Shown: piece after piece, positions 55,339-63,527 of the stretch
How positions within the stretch are numbered: position 1 is the first letter of the stretch
Layout: every line of letters starts with the position of its first letter
Assembly: GCA_965248955.1 (NCBI GenBank)
Contig: OZ252212.1
Coordinates: forward strand, 558,001 to 622,000
Origin: DAOUJH01 sp965248955
GTDB taxonomy: Bacteria; Chloroflexota; Dehalococcoidia; Lucifugimonadales; QGNO01
Direction of reading: 5' to 3'
Length of the DNA: 64,000 nt
Position numbers and translations under genes: made by a program
Notes under the pieces: generated by a model
Told to the model about the DNA's origin: nothing
Database searches by the model: none
Seen by the model: the letters and a program-made list of their open reading frames with translations, nothing else

Positions 55339-56138
55339 ATCCCTATATTCAGAGGCGATGCCATCTGCTTCAAGTAGGCCAGCACTGACAGCGCGGTAAG
55401 CCGTCCCGTCCTTGGGTTGTCGTCGGAGGGTATGTTTTCGATGTGGAAATGGAGTTTGCCGAATTCGCCTTCCGCCACAACGTCGTGGATGTTGCGCGTT
55501 ACGGCGGGGTCGGCAATTACCCGGATGCGCGTTTTGTCGGGGCCGATTCCGGCCATGCTCACCGCCGCCGCCACGTTCACGTTGGCCGGGAAGCGCTTGA
55601 ACCCCTCACTGACAGGCCCCTCGAATACCTCGGTGGCCTCCGTAATCGTGTCGAGGTCTATGCCTGCCATCTCCACCCCCGGTGAGCCCTTCAGCCCTTC
55701 CGGCGGCTTGCGCGTGATCATTGTGATGTTGTCTATCTGCCCCTCCGATGCCGCCAGCAGGCCGTCCAGTCCAATGATAGCCCCTGAGGGCACGTGAATA
55801 CGGGCGCCCTTCCGCCTTGCCATCTCAAAGAGGTCATCACGCCCCAGCAGAGCACCGCAGCTCACCACAACCACGGACTTTCCGGCTTTCAAAGACGTGG
55901 TCACAATCTGTTCCACAGCATGCGCACCCGCCGCTTCCAATACCACGTCGCAAAGGGCTGGCACTTCATGCAGTGTAACCACCTCCGGTCGGGATTCAAG
56001 CATCGCGGCAAGCTCACGGGCCTTCTCTTCGGTGCGGCTGCTCAGTGCCGTAACTCTGATGCCCGGCGCCTTACCCAATTCCAACTCCGTCGCCACCTTC
56101 CGCCCTATGCTTCCCGCTCCAACTATGCCTATGTCCAT
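55335..56138 (-). CDS. nadX: L-aspartate dehydrogenase
   Basis: Oxidises aspartate to iminoaspartate with NAD(P), as in NAD synthesis. The 267-residue protein has an N-terminal Rossmann loop (GIVGAGSIGRKV), VVVVSCGALLGRDDLFEMA, HVPSGAIIGLDGL and FPANVNVAAAVSMAGIGPDK, with the late ITRKPP and HIEN segments typical of this family. No nadA or nadC is close, so a role in aspartate use is equally possible. It is co-translated with a lipoprotein gene through an ATGA overlap. Confidence 0.88.
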   Translation of the reverse strand: MDIGIVGAGSIGRKVATELELGKAPGIRVTALSSRTEEKARELAAMLESRPEVVTLHEVPALCDVVLEAAGAHAVEQIVTTSLKAGKSVVVVSCGALLGRDDLFEMARRKGARIHVPSGAIIGLDGLLAASEGQIDNITMITRKPPEGLKGSPGVEMAGIDLDTITEATEVFEGPVSEGFKRFPANVNVAAAVSMAGIGPDKTRIRVIADPAVTRNIHDVVAEGEFGKLHFHIENIPSDDNPRTGRLTALSVLAYLKQMASPLNIGI

Positions 56139-56262
56139 TTATAGCTCTCCTATCGCACTCACAATCCTTGATTATAGCGCAATCCACGGGAGCTTGTAGC
56201 GTGACATCAAGCATATTCGGCAATAGAATGAGCAGAACCGCATTTTCAGGCAGGGAGGCGCT

Positions 56263-56475
56263 ATGAACGACGACAACGCACGCAACGCCGAGATAGAGGA
56301 GCGCTCCGCCATGTTGAAGCGCCGTTTCGGCAATCAGCTCAACGCAGAACAGATGGATGAGGTGGCAAAGGGCGTGGAGGCCACCGTGGACATATCCCTG
56401 GCTCTGAGCAGGTTCCAATTGGACTACAGCGACGAGCCACCGTCTCTGTTCCATCCCTACAGGAAGGAGGACTAA
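56263..56475 (+). CDS. Small GatC/AtzG-like partner of an amidase
   Basis: A 70-residue, mostly helical and acidic protein. It ends 2 bases before an amidase gene. Its shape, with helices, LALSRFQLDYSDEPPSLFHP and a short tail, resembles DUF4089/AtzG-type small subunits, which bind amidases of the AtzE/GatA type as GatC does. The similarity is in arrangement and general pattern, not in a strong motif. An acidic N-terminus and AGGGAGG-like bases upstream (CAGGGAGGCGCT) support translation at 56263. Confidence 0.6.
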   Translation: MNDDNARNAEIEERSAMLKRRFGNQLNAEQMDEVAKGVEATVDISLALSRFQLDYSDEPPSLFHPYRKED

Positions 56476-56477
56476 TC

Positions 56478-57881
56478 ATGGCAGCAGACCTGCAATTCCT
56501 CTCTATACGCGAGCTTGGCGGCCTCCTGCGCACTGAACAGGTATCCCCGGTGGAACTGGCCGAGTTCTTCCTGGATAAGCTGGAAAGCGAAGGCCCAATG
56601 TACAATGCGCTGGTCGCCCTGACCCGGGAGCGCGCCCTTAGGCAGGCCAAACAGGCCGAAAGGGAAATAGCCTCCGGCAACTACAGGGGCCCGCTGCACG
56701 GCATCCCCTACGGCGTGAAAGACCTCGTAGCCACTGCGGGGGGCACTCCCACCACCTGGGGCGCCTTACCGTTCCAGGACCAGACCTTTGACTACGATGC
56801 TACTATCGTGCAAAAACTGGACACCGCCGGCGCCGTCCTTGTCGCCAAGCTGGCCATGGTAGAGCTGGCGGGTGGCATGGGCTATCTCTACCCATCCGCT
56901 TCGGCCACCGGGCCCGCCATCACTCCCTGGGGCGACAAAGATTCTTGGACGGGCGGCTCATCTAGCGGTTCCGGCGCCGCCGTAGCCGCCGGGCTGGTGC
57001 CATTCGCCATAGGCTCCGAGACCTGGGGCTCCATCCTGCTCCCCGCCCACAACTGTGGCATCGCCGGACTGCGTCCCACCTATGGCAGGGTGAGTCGATA
57101 CGGCGCCATGGCGCTCTCCTGGACTCTGGACAAGCTGGGGCCCATGTGCCTCACCGCCGACGACTGCGGGCTGGTGCTGAACGCTATTGCCGGCCGTGAC
57201 CCTAACGACCCCACCACCAGCGACAGGCCGTATTCGTACGATACGCAGTACCCCGCGTCGCACAGGTTCAAGCTGGGCGTGCTCAAGGGCATGGTAGACA
57301 ACGCTGAAGAGGAGGTCAAAGCCAATTTCCAGGAGTCGCTCAAGGTGTTGGAGCAAATCGCCGATATAGAGGAGGTGGAGTTCCCCGATCTGCCTTACGA
57401 GCCGGTGACCCGCACCATCCTCAACGCCGAGTCCGCCAGCATCTTCCAGGACTTCTTTGAAAGCGGGGAGACGGCCCGGCTTTCCGGCGACGCAACCAAG
57501 TTCTCGGCCTACTCCAGGCTGGCCGTGCCCGCCACCGACTATCTCCGTGCCCTGCGCATACGCACTCGGATCTGCCGTGCCGCCGATGAGGTGCTCTCAA
57601 AGTACGACGCCATTGTGGGGACACCGCGCAACCACGTAGCAACCCCCATAGACCAGCCCATACGCGCCTCCATATCCGGCCTGTCCCGCGATATCCTGGG
57701 CGCTGTGGGCAACGTGGCCGGGCTGCCCTCGGTAGGCCTGCCCAACGGCTTCGGCGCACGGGGCCTGCCCACCGGCATCCAGTTCATGGGGCGGGCATAT
57801 GAGGAGAACTCCATCCTTGCCGCGGCGCGGGCGTATCAATCGCTGACGGACTGGCATACGCAGCACCCCCCTGCCGGCTAG
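56478..57881 (+). CDS. Amidase-signature family hydrolase
   Basis: A 467-residue amidase with the Ser-cis-Ser-Lys triad: Lys81 in YGVKDLVA, the serine run 161-163 in GGSSSGSGAAVAAG, and Ser185 in GSETWGSI. Unlike GatA, the usual TGGSIR is ETWGSI. The substrate is unknown. AGGAAGGAGG precedes the ATG. It is the second gene after the small partner. A dispersed repeat follows its stop. Confidence 0.88.
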   Translation: MAADLQFLSIRELGGLLRTEQVSPVELAEFFLDKLESEGPMYNALVALTRERALRQAKQAEREIASGNYRGPLHGIPYGVKDLVATAGGTPTTWGALPFQDQTFDYDATIVQKLDTAGAVLVAKLAMVELAGGMGYLYPSASATGPAITPWGDKDSWTGGSSSGSGAAVAAGLVPFAIGSETWGSILLPAHNCGIAGLRPTYGRVSRYGAMALSWTLDKLGPMCLTADDCGLVLNAIAGRDPNDPTTSDRPYSYDTQYPASHRFKLGVLKGMVDNAEEEVKANFQESLKVLEQIADIEEVEFPDLPYEPVTRTILNAESASIFQDFFESGETARLSGDATKFSAYSRLAVPATDYLRALRIRTRICRAADEVLSKYDAIVGTPRNHVATPIDQPIRASISGLSRDILGAVGNVAGLPSVGLPNGFGARGLPTGIQFMGRAYEENSILAAARAYQSLTDWHTQHPPAG

Positions 57882-57900
57882 TGCCAGACCGCCACCGCAT

Positions 57901-57931
57901 TTGTCATTCTGAGCGCAGCGAAGAATCTCAA
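57901..57931. repeat. GTCATTCTGAGCGCAGCGAAGAATC-type dispersed repeat
   Basis: A short copy of a repeat family very common in bacterial genomes (TGTCATTCTGAGCG, then CAGCGAAGAATCTC), with ATTCT...AGAAT arms, between the amidase and a secreted-protein gene. Confidence 0.65.
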
Positions 57932-58009
57932 GGCCCTGCACGGATTGGACAGGTAAAGCAGTGCGTGGTGAACCTATAGAAGTGGTGCCTCAAGCGCCTG
58001 GCGATTACA

Positions 58010-58645
58010 CTAACGACGCTCGTCGTTTATCAAGAGTTCTTTAACAGTGAACATGTTCCCAACACTGAGCGGGAATCCTCGCGAGTCATCCGCAAATACC
58101 CATTCAGACTCATCATCAAGAACATACATGAGACCATCAGAATTCTCCGTACATTCCTCAAGAAAACAGACGCGAGTATCCGTAGCAATGCGGGTTGCCG
58201 TTATCCCTGTAGTCAATTCTATGCTACGGTTAGCGAGTGGTACTAGAATACCATTGGGCGTGTACCTGATACCCTCATCAACACTAGTTTGCATTAAAGA
58301 GCCATCAGTTGCATGAAACTCCGTTAGCTGATGCCCTTGGAGCTGTCGGTACGATCCGAGACTGCTAACCATCCCATAGTCCGTAGAGACTTCAGGAGCC
58401 TCTATCACCGTATCCACCCACTCGCTCTTGGACTCAAAATCGAAACGATGTATCTCGGTAGACGAATGAACTATCTGGCCGTTCGCCCATAGTGTCGGCC
58501 CTTTTAGCTCATAAATCATTGTAAACGCTGGCCAATCGTCGGTTACAGGCTGGACTTTTGAATCCATCCGTAATAAAGAGTAGGCAATCCCTGTTGCCAC
58601 AACAAGTAGGATTACTATTAAAAACATCTTACGGAGGTGGTTCAT
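58010..58645 (-). CDS. Secreted or membrane-anchored protein of unknown function
   Basis: A 211-residue protein with an N-terminal anchor (MNHLRKMFLIVILLVVATGIAYSLL) and a soluble outer part rich in beta segments. Two cysteines (CFLEEC, residues about 165-170) could form a disulfide. No family is recognised. Base composition is visibly more AT-rich than the housekeeping genes, as in the other secreted-protein genes at 61-63 kb. It is followed on the right by the IS3 element, 27 bases from its start. Confidence 0.5.
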   Translation of the reverse strand: MNHLRKMFLIVILLVVATGIAYSLLRMDSKVQPVTDDWPAFTMIYELKGPTLWANGQIVHSSTEIHRFDFESKSEWVDTVIEAPEVSTDYGMVSSLGSYRQLQGHQLTEFHATDGSLMQTSVDEGIRYTPNGILVPLANRSIELTTGITATRIATDTRVCFLEECTENSDGLMYVLDDESEWVFADDSRGFPLSVGNMFTVKELLINDERR

Positions 58646-58750
58646 GTATTGATTAAGAAACTGTCGATCACTGAGGTGGACCCCAAAATTCGGACAGGTG
58701 GCTAAGAGAGAGTCCCGCTCCTAAAATAGGACGGAAACAAGGAGCAGGAC

Positions 58751-59035
58751 ATGAAGCAAACACGTAAGAAGCACAGCCCAGTCTTCAAGGCCAAAGTGGC
58801 TTTGGCCGCGCTCCAGGGGGAGCACACCATTGCAGAGCTAGCCAGCCGGTTTGAAGTCCACCCGAGCCAGATCCATGCCTGGAAGAAGGCCTTGACTCAG
58901 GGGGCGCCGCACCTCTTTGAAAATGGTGCTGGACGCCAGGAGAAGGACCAAGAGGTCCTCACTGCCCAGCTCTACCAACAGATTGGGCAGCTCAAGGTGG
59001 AACGGGATTTTTTGTCACGGAGCTTCGGGTTGTGA
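58751..59035 (+). CDS. IS3-family transposase OrfA
   Basis: The 94-residue DNA-binding part of the transposase, with the helix-turn-helix MKQTRKKHSPVFKAKVALAA, then IAELASRFEVHPSQIHAWKK, and a leucine-rich zipper at the end (LTAQLYQQIGQLKVERDFL). It overlaps orfB by 4 bases. A slippery heptamer T-TTT-TTG lies at 59008-59014. Confidence 0.92.
   Translation: MKQTRKKHSPVFKAKVALAALQGEHTIAELASRFEVHPSQIHAWKKALTQGAPHLFENGAGRQEKDQEVLTAQLYQQIGQLKVERDFLSRSFGL
59008..59014 (+). promoter_or_regulatory. Probable -1 frameshift site in the IS3 element
   Basis: T TTT TTG in the orfA frame (codons GAT TTT TTG). The orfB frame is open from here to the GTG at 59032, so a -1 slip gives OrfAB. IS3 elements commonly use this. 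Confidence 0.55.
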
Positions 59036-59934
59036 GCCGGTCCCAACGCCGGGCCATGATTGACCGAGAAGAACCGAAGCTGTCTCTGGTGCGCCAGTGC
59101 GCCTTGCTGGGTATCAGCCGCTCCTCGTTGTACTACCTGCCAACCGAGGCCGGCGCCGAGGACTTGGAGTTGATGGCCCTCATAGACCAACAGTACCTGA
59201 AGACACCTTTCTACGGCTCCAGAAGGATGACTGCCTGGCTCAGAAATCACGGACACCAGGTCAACCGCAAGCGGGTCCGCCGGCTGATGCAGCTGATAGG
59301 CCTGGAGGCCATCTACCGGCGTCCCAACACCAGCAAGCCAAACCCAGGGCATAAGGTCTATCCATACCTGCTCAGGGGGCTGGAGATCAACCGGGTCAAC
59401 CAGGTGTGGGCCACCGACATCACCTACATACCCATGGCTCGGGGTTTCCTCTACTTGGTGGCCATCATGGACTGGCACAGCCGCTACGTGCTGGCCTGGC
59501 GGCTGTCCAACACCCTGGAGGTAGACTTCTGTGTTGCGGCTCTGGAAGAGGCCTTGAGCAAGGGTCGGCCACAGATCTTCAACACCGACCAGGGCAGCCA
59601 GTTCACCAGCGAGGCCTTCACCAGCATGCTGCTGGCGCAAGGCGTTCAAGTGAGCATGGACGGCAGGGGCCGGTGCATGGACAACGTCTTCGTGGAACGG
59701 CTGTGGCGCAGCATCAAGTACGAGGAGGTGTACCTGAAGGCATACCAAAATGGGACTGAGGCCAGAAAGGGGATTGGGGCTTATCTGGCCTTCTACAACC
59801 AAGAGCGGCCCCATCAAGCCCTGGGCTATCGGTCACCGGGTCAGGTGTTCCAAGCAGTGAGCCCACAAAGGTGTTTACTGGAACATCCACAAGCCTTACC
59901 ATCGGATGAAGGTTACGAGACACCCCAGCGGTAG
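59032..59934 (+). CDS. IS3-family transposase OrfB (DDE integrase core)
   Basis: The 300-residue catalytic subunit with the DDE residues Asp129 (VWATDITYIP), Asp186 (FNTDQGSQFTS) and Glu222 (VFVERLWRSIKYEEVY), and the YGSRRMTAWLRN HTH_21 segment. The GTG start overlaps the orfA stop (GTGA). The same frame is open upstream through the slippery T run, so a fused OrfAB can be made by -1 shifting; separate start by coupling is the other possibility. Confidence 0.94.
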   Translation: MSRSQRRAMIDREEPKLSLVRQCALLGISRSSLYYLPTEAGAEDLELMALIDQQYLKTPFYGSRRMTAWLRNHGHQVNRKRVRRLMQLIGLEAIYRRPNTSKPNPGHKVYPYLLRGLEINRVNQVWATDITYIPMARGFLYLVAIMDWHSRYVLAWRLSNTLEVDFCVAALEEALSKGRPQIFNTDQGSQFTSEAFTSMLLAQGVQVSMDGRGRCMDNVFVERLWRSIKYEEVYLKAYQNGTEARKGIGAYLAFYNQERPHQALGYRSPGQVFQAVSPQRCLLEHPQALPSDEGYETPQR

Positions 59935-60042
59935 ACTCTCTTATTTTAGCCTCACCGCTGTCCTGATGATGGGGTCCACTTGACACATCAATAAAGCAAG
60001 TTGCCAGGTAACCCCAGTTTATTAAGAGGGACTGTCACAGTC

Positions 60043-60054
60043 TGACATATGTCA
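60043..60054. promoter_or_regulatory. Perfect palindrome TGACATATGTCA
   Basis: A 12-base perfect palindrome 138 bases upstream of the 62-residue gene, in the otherwise gene-free 59984-60191 interval after the IS element. It could be an operator; no clear promoter boxes sit around it. Confidence 0.35.
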
Positions 60055-60191
60055 AATGAAACTTAAAGCTGAATCAATAGATGCTGTTTTAGTGACGCTC
60101 CGTAATCCGCACCTTGCCATCAGGTAATATGTATCGGGAGGGCCTTCTGCATCATCGTTGTATTTCAATAAGCGGGGTAACGGAGCGATAT

Positions 60192-60380
60192 ATGGCCAAT
60201 CTATTCACTACGTCCAACCAAAGCAAGACCCTGGAAATAGAGGATACCAACAGGACAGAACATCCCTTCCGGCTGGTGGTCACGCTTCAGAAGCTGGGCG
60301 TCACCACCAAACTGGACTTCTTCCTTACTGAAGAAGATGCTCGGGCAATGGCCGAAACCCTGGCCTCAACCACCGGCTAG
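60192..60380 (+). CDS. Small protein paired with a CHAT-like gene
   Basis: A 62-residue protein starting MANLFTTSNQ. It shows a beta-rich pattern (LEIEDTN, FRLVVTLQKLGVTTKLDFFL) and ends in a short helix (EEDARAMAETLAS). No family is recognised. Start chosen because GGAG lies 7 bases upstream; a longer frame from 60114 has no ribosome site. It ends 8 bases before the CHAT-like gene, so the two are probably made together. It may be a regulator, partner or substrate of that protein. Confidence 0.6.
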   Translation: MANLFTTSNQSKTLEIEDTNRTEHPFRLVVTLQKLGVTTKLDFFLTEEDARAMAETLASTTG

Positions 60381-60388
60381 GCATCACC

Positions 60389-60967
60389 ATGTTCTGGAGC
60401 CAGACAACCATACCGGGCAAACCACGGCTCCTCGTGGTGGATGGATCGCGCAACGTTCTGGGCTGGGAGTCCCAGTTCTGCGACCGCATAAGCAACGTGC
60501 TGGCGAGGAAGGAAGTTGGCCTGGTCACCGGAGGCGCCGTGCGCCTCAACAGGCCGGAGGAGATTGCGCCGCTGCTCCGGGACCAACAGGCCAACTGCAT
60601 CTTCCTCCTCTGCCACGGTTACAGGCAGGACGGTCAAACAGCCACGTTGGATGACTACTGGAAATGGCTGGCCGGGCAGAGCGGCCTTACAGAAAAGCTG
60701 CTCGCCGTCTGCACCTACGAAGGGCACAATCCGGAAACGGCTCAGGCCATTCTGGATGCCGGCCACAGCTTCGCCAAGCTGGCGGTAGCCCAGCAATCGG
60801 ATATGTCATTGCGGGCCGCCGGGCTGTTCTTCATGAAGTTCTTCACAGAGCTGGACCTCCACGCTTATGACTCCATAACTGGGAAGATGGTCTGGTTCTC
60901 CCACTCCAAGGCACGGGAGATACTGAAGCGCCGCAATCTGCCGGGACGCATGGGGCTCAGGTGCTAG
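60389..60967 (+). CDS. Compact CHAT/caspase-like peptidase-fold protein
   Basis: A 192-residue protein that I read as a minimal CHAT-like domain. IFLLCHGYRQDG contains the His-Gly (His76-Gly77), KLLAVCTYEG the Cys (Cys108), 32 residues later, both after a hydrophobic strand as in caspase-fold peptidases. The following AVAQQSDMSLRAAGLFFMKF resembles the 'Q..(I/M)SD.AA..F...FY' helix of CHAT proteins. The N-terminal strand PRLLVVDGS and helix CDRISNVLA fit the fold. CHAT proteins usually have sensor repeats such as TPRs; this one has none, so sensing would come from the small partner 8 bases upstream. Residue-level identification is from memory, without a search. Confidence 0.5.
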   Translation: MFWSQTTIPGKPRLLVVDGSRNVLGWESQFCDRISNVLARKEVGLVTGGAVRLNRPEEIAPLLRDQQANCIFLLCHGYRQDGQTATLDDYWKWLAGQSGLTEKLLAVCTYEGHNPETAQAILDAGHSFAKLAVAQQSDMSLRAAGLFFMKFFTELDLHAYDSITGKMVWFSHSKAREILKRRNLPGRMGLRC

Positions 60968-61008
60968 GTGCGGCGACGCATTGAAGACGTGCTTGGCCAT
61001 GGCCTCAT

Positions 61009-61722
61009 CTAAAAGTTTAGCTTAATTTGACTAGCTCTCCATTGGCCTGACCATTCCATCTCGAACCGCATCTCCTCAACATCTCCATGCTCGAAATGGA
61101 CGTAGACATTGTAACAATCGACATTCACCGATGACACCTCGCCTACCCCTAGTGATTTGTTTTCACTTCGCAATGAATCCACCAAAGGACCCGCATCTGT
61201 CACGAAAAAGGAGGAGGTTGATAGTGCCTCAATCCTAGATTTCTCATACGCATTGACACTTTGAATCCAATCAACCGCTCGCTCTTCCAAGAATGCAGGC
61301 GTTTCTTCACTGTCCCTAGGACCAATCAAGCCAACTCCTAACCCACTTGGAATCGAGGTGAATCTCGGGGCTGTGGTAAGCTCCCTCAGTTCGAACCGGT
61401 ACTCAATAGGTGGGGGTAGCACCCTACCTGTTGAGTCTGTACGTATAGATGTCGATAGTGTTTCTGTATAGCAATCAACATTGTAACCAGACTTTACTAA
61501 CTCCTGTGCTAGCCTCTCTCTGATGATCCTTGCCGACATATCTTGAGTGACTGGAACGGACAGCGTGTCCCTGCCAACGCGAAGTTCCAGAGAACCAGAG
61601 TTCTGAGTGGTCTCACGGATAGCTACGCCATAATCGCCAGCCAAAGACGGCGCACAACCGGTCAATAAGAGGGCGATACCAAGTAGACCCCATGGAAAGG
61701 AACTCTTCCAAGCATTGACCAT
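61009..61722 (-). CDS. Secreted lipoprotein of unknown function
   Basis: A 237-residue lipoprotein with lipobox LTGC (Cys23) after MVNAWKSSFPWGLLGIALLL. The mature part has alternating beta and helical stretches, two cysteines in VNVDCYNV and NVDCYTET, and no enzymatic signature. It is followed by no gene on this strand within 40 bases of its end. AT-rich compared with the chromosome's housekeeping genes. Confidence 0.6.
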   Translation of the reverse strand: MVNAWKSSFPWGLLGIALLLTGCAPSLAGDYGVAIRETTQNSGSLELRVGRDTLSVPVTQDMSARIIRERLAQELVKSGYNVDCYTETLSTSIRTDSTGRVLPPPIEYRFELRELTTAPRFTSIPSGLGVGLIGPRDSEETPAFLEERAVDWIQSVNAYEKSRIEALSTSSFFVTDAGPLVDSLRSENKSLGVGEVSSVNVDCYNVYVHFEHGDVEEMRFEMEWSGQWRASQIKLNF

Positions 61723-61811
61723 TGTTATCCAATAATAGCAAAGGGAGGGATCTACCCAGGACTATTAATCGCTCCCTCACGCTAGGGGCCTGTGATCTTA
61801 ATTCTGCGATT

Positions 61812-62590
61812 CTATTGAGTAACTGGAATTTCGAAGGAGGTCTGGTTGAAATCGGAGAAGGTCATCTCCGCGACGAAGCTGTACGCCTCCTCTTTTCCAT
61901 ATTCAGGAAAGTTGGCTACAACGATCACTTTACGAACCAAATCATCTTCCTCGCCTATCCATACTTCGACTTCTTCGGATCCTAGCAGGAATTGAGAACG
62001 AGCATCAGAATGGAAGGCCTCCTGTTCAGCTGACCATGATTGCGGATCTGGAAACAGTCGTTCGGCTTTCGTTTCCATAACGGAATTGCCGGCTATCTTA
62101 ATAACTTCCACCCCACGGTAGAAATCCTCGCCTATCTCCTCTGATCCTGTTAGTTCGGATGTATACTTGAGATGGGTCATTGCATTGATCGGGGCAATGT
62201 TCCCGGGGCTGAATCTAGATGTCCGTACTTGCCACTCATCATTGGGAGCATTTCTGTAATACTCAAAACCCTCAAGCAATACGGTTTCCTCATATTCGCC
62301 CCGATCCGTGAATCCGGTGACAGCGATTCCCATACCAACCACAGCGCTTCCTCGTGTTGTTGCATTGGTCGAAATGCCATCCTGGGTTTGGGTTGTTTGG
62401 ATTTCAAATGTGTAGGAGTCAATGCTCTCAGCTACTGAGGCTGCTTTAACCAGTCGCTCTCAGCTACTGAGGCTGCTTTAACCAGTCGATCCGAAGGGGT
62501 GTTATTAGTGCCTATCAAGGCAGCACTAGCCCCTGCCATCAAAATCAGCAAAGGGATCGAGACCAACAAGATGCGTTTCTTAATAACCAT
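61812..62590 (-). pseudogene. Secreted lipid-carrier-like protein broken by a 32-base tandem duplication
   Basis: A gene with a signal peptide (MVIKKRILLVSIPLLILMAGASA) and a 170-residue beta-rich domain, of the size and type of LppX/LolA-like secreted carriers (weak resemblance). The sequence 62424-62455 is repeated exactly at 62456-62487 (period 32). Because 32 is not a multiple of three, the second copy shifts the frame and a stop ends it after 45 residues. Removing one copy restores an uninterrupted 248-residue protein (KAASVAES-IDSYTFEIQ...). GGGAG precedes the ATG. This is a recent break, or one assembly error. Confidence 0.75.
62424..62487. repeat. Exact 32-base tandem duplication
   Basis: Two identical 32-base units (start GCTCTCAGCTACTGAGGCTG) with period 32, inside the secreted-protein gene at 61812-62590. 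Confidence 0.95.
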
Positions 62591-62629
62591 GTGTTGTCTC
62601 CCAAGTTGGTAACATACCCGAACAGCCAC

Positions 62630-63121
62630 TTAGCAGCATGCTTGCCTTGTGTATGATGTGAATACCCACAGCGTTGAGCCGTTGTCGTAGTAATGATTGC
62701 CCGTGATCTTTAACTCTGCTGTTGGCGGTACGATGAACCAGTAGGCTCTCGACGCCCAATACCCGCCCGAGCAGTTAATACACGAACTGCCGCCCCTATT
62801 GACTCTTAGCGGATAGTCCATGTCCCAGAATTCACCCTCCCAGGAAACTTGGTCTATCGACTGTGCAGCGTTGCTATTAGCCTCTCCATGTGTACATCAC
62901 CAATCTAGTCCCCAATAGAAGGCACGCAACTGGGCCTTTGACGTTACGCTAACCCCTCCAACAGTGTCATGCTCTACGTCGCTTCCTTGGTGGTAGTGTG
63001 GCCAACACGCTGCTTCAGTTTTTTCGCTCATTATTATGAGTGCAAACGAAGCCAATGCCGCTGTAGCCATTAGTAGGGCGATGGTCTTTGGGATGTGCAA
63101 TCTACTCGCAAAGAGTAACAT
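62630..63121 (-). pseudogene. Secreted cysteine/tryptophan-rich protein split by one TGA codon
   Basis: A reading frame from ATG 63121 (AAGGAGGC 8 bases upstream) to a TAA/TAG-type stop at 62630 would give 163 codons, with a single in-frame TGA at 62899-62897 after residue 74 (FYWGLDW). Both halves fit one secreted protein: a signal segment (MLLFASRLHIPKTIALLMAT), a Cys/His region (EAACWPHYHQ), then CTHGEANSN and a Cys/Trp-rich C-terminal half (SSCINCSGGYWASRAYWFIV; ending QACC). The codon after TGA is TGT. TGG to TGA at Trp is the simplest explanation. Confidence 0.6.
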
Positions 63122-63401
63122 GATCACTTGCCTCCTTAAGACCCAAAACTTTTGTCCTCGGCACCAAAGCCTACGAGGACAGAGAAACCCTAGACTATTA
63201 GGGTCGTCATACGATTTAATGTCAAGTGGTTCCGAGACCTCGTTCGGCCTAAGCCTGTTGAACTTGCCGACATTTCAAGGCTTTTTCTTATACGGTATAG
63301 AGACTCTTTTGTGGAATACTCGGTACTTCGCAGCCTCCTTTTCTCTCACTATAGGGTTGCTTGAATACAATCTGTCCATATACGGCACCTACTCCAAATA
63401 G

Positions 63402-63433
63402 TAAAGCGCCCCTCAAATTTGAGGGGCGCTTTA
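63402..63433. terminator. Bidirectional intrinsic terminator after tRNA-fMet
   Basis: A perfect 32-base palindrome with AAAG...CTTT ends and a GCGCCCCTC core, starting 6 bases after the tRNA 3' end on the minus strand. It should end the rRNA/tRNA unit and, in the other orientation, plus-strand transcripts. Confidence 0.85.
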
Positions 63434-63439
63434 TTGTTC

Positions 63440-63514
63440 TGGTAGCGGGGGCAGGACTCGAACCTGCGACCTTCGGGTTATGAGCCCGACGAGCTGCCAC
63501 TGCTCCACCCCGCG
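63440..63514 (-). tRNA. Initiator tRNA-fMet (CAT)
   Basis: A 75-base cloverleaf with encoded CCA. Initiator features are present: position 1 is unpaired with 72 (C1 against U72), the anticodon stem ends in three G-C pairs (TCGGG/CCCGA), and A11:U24 is in the D stem. Anticodon CAT in a CTCATAA loop; T arm GCAGG-TTCGAGT-CCTGC. C1:U72 instead of the more common C1:A72 is a small variation. Confidence 0.96.
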
Positions 63515-63527
63515 ATGCTTCAGCTAT

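Larger units (their letters stand above)
58672..59983 (+). mobile_element. Complete IS3-family insertion sequence
   Basis: The element runs from TGAGGTGGACCCCA (58672) to TGGGGTCCACTTGA (ending 59983), imperfect terminal inverted repeats that both carry GTGGACCCCA and, a few bases further in, GGACAG. The 3-base sequence CAC flanks both ends (58669-58671 and 59984-59986), a target duplication typical of IS3. Inside are orfA and orfB in the -1 arrangement, both intact. It looks recent and possibly active. Confidence 0.9.

Noticed and set aside
62897..62899. TGA read as selenocysteine
   Set aside because: The next codon is Cys, no stem-loop of bacterial SECIS type was recognised directly after it, and no selenocysteine genes are near; a nonsense mutation is simpler.
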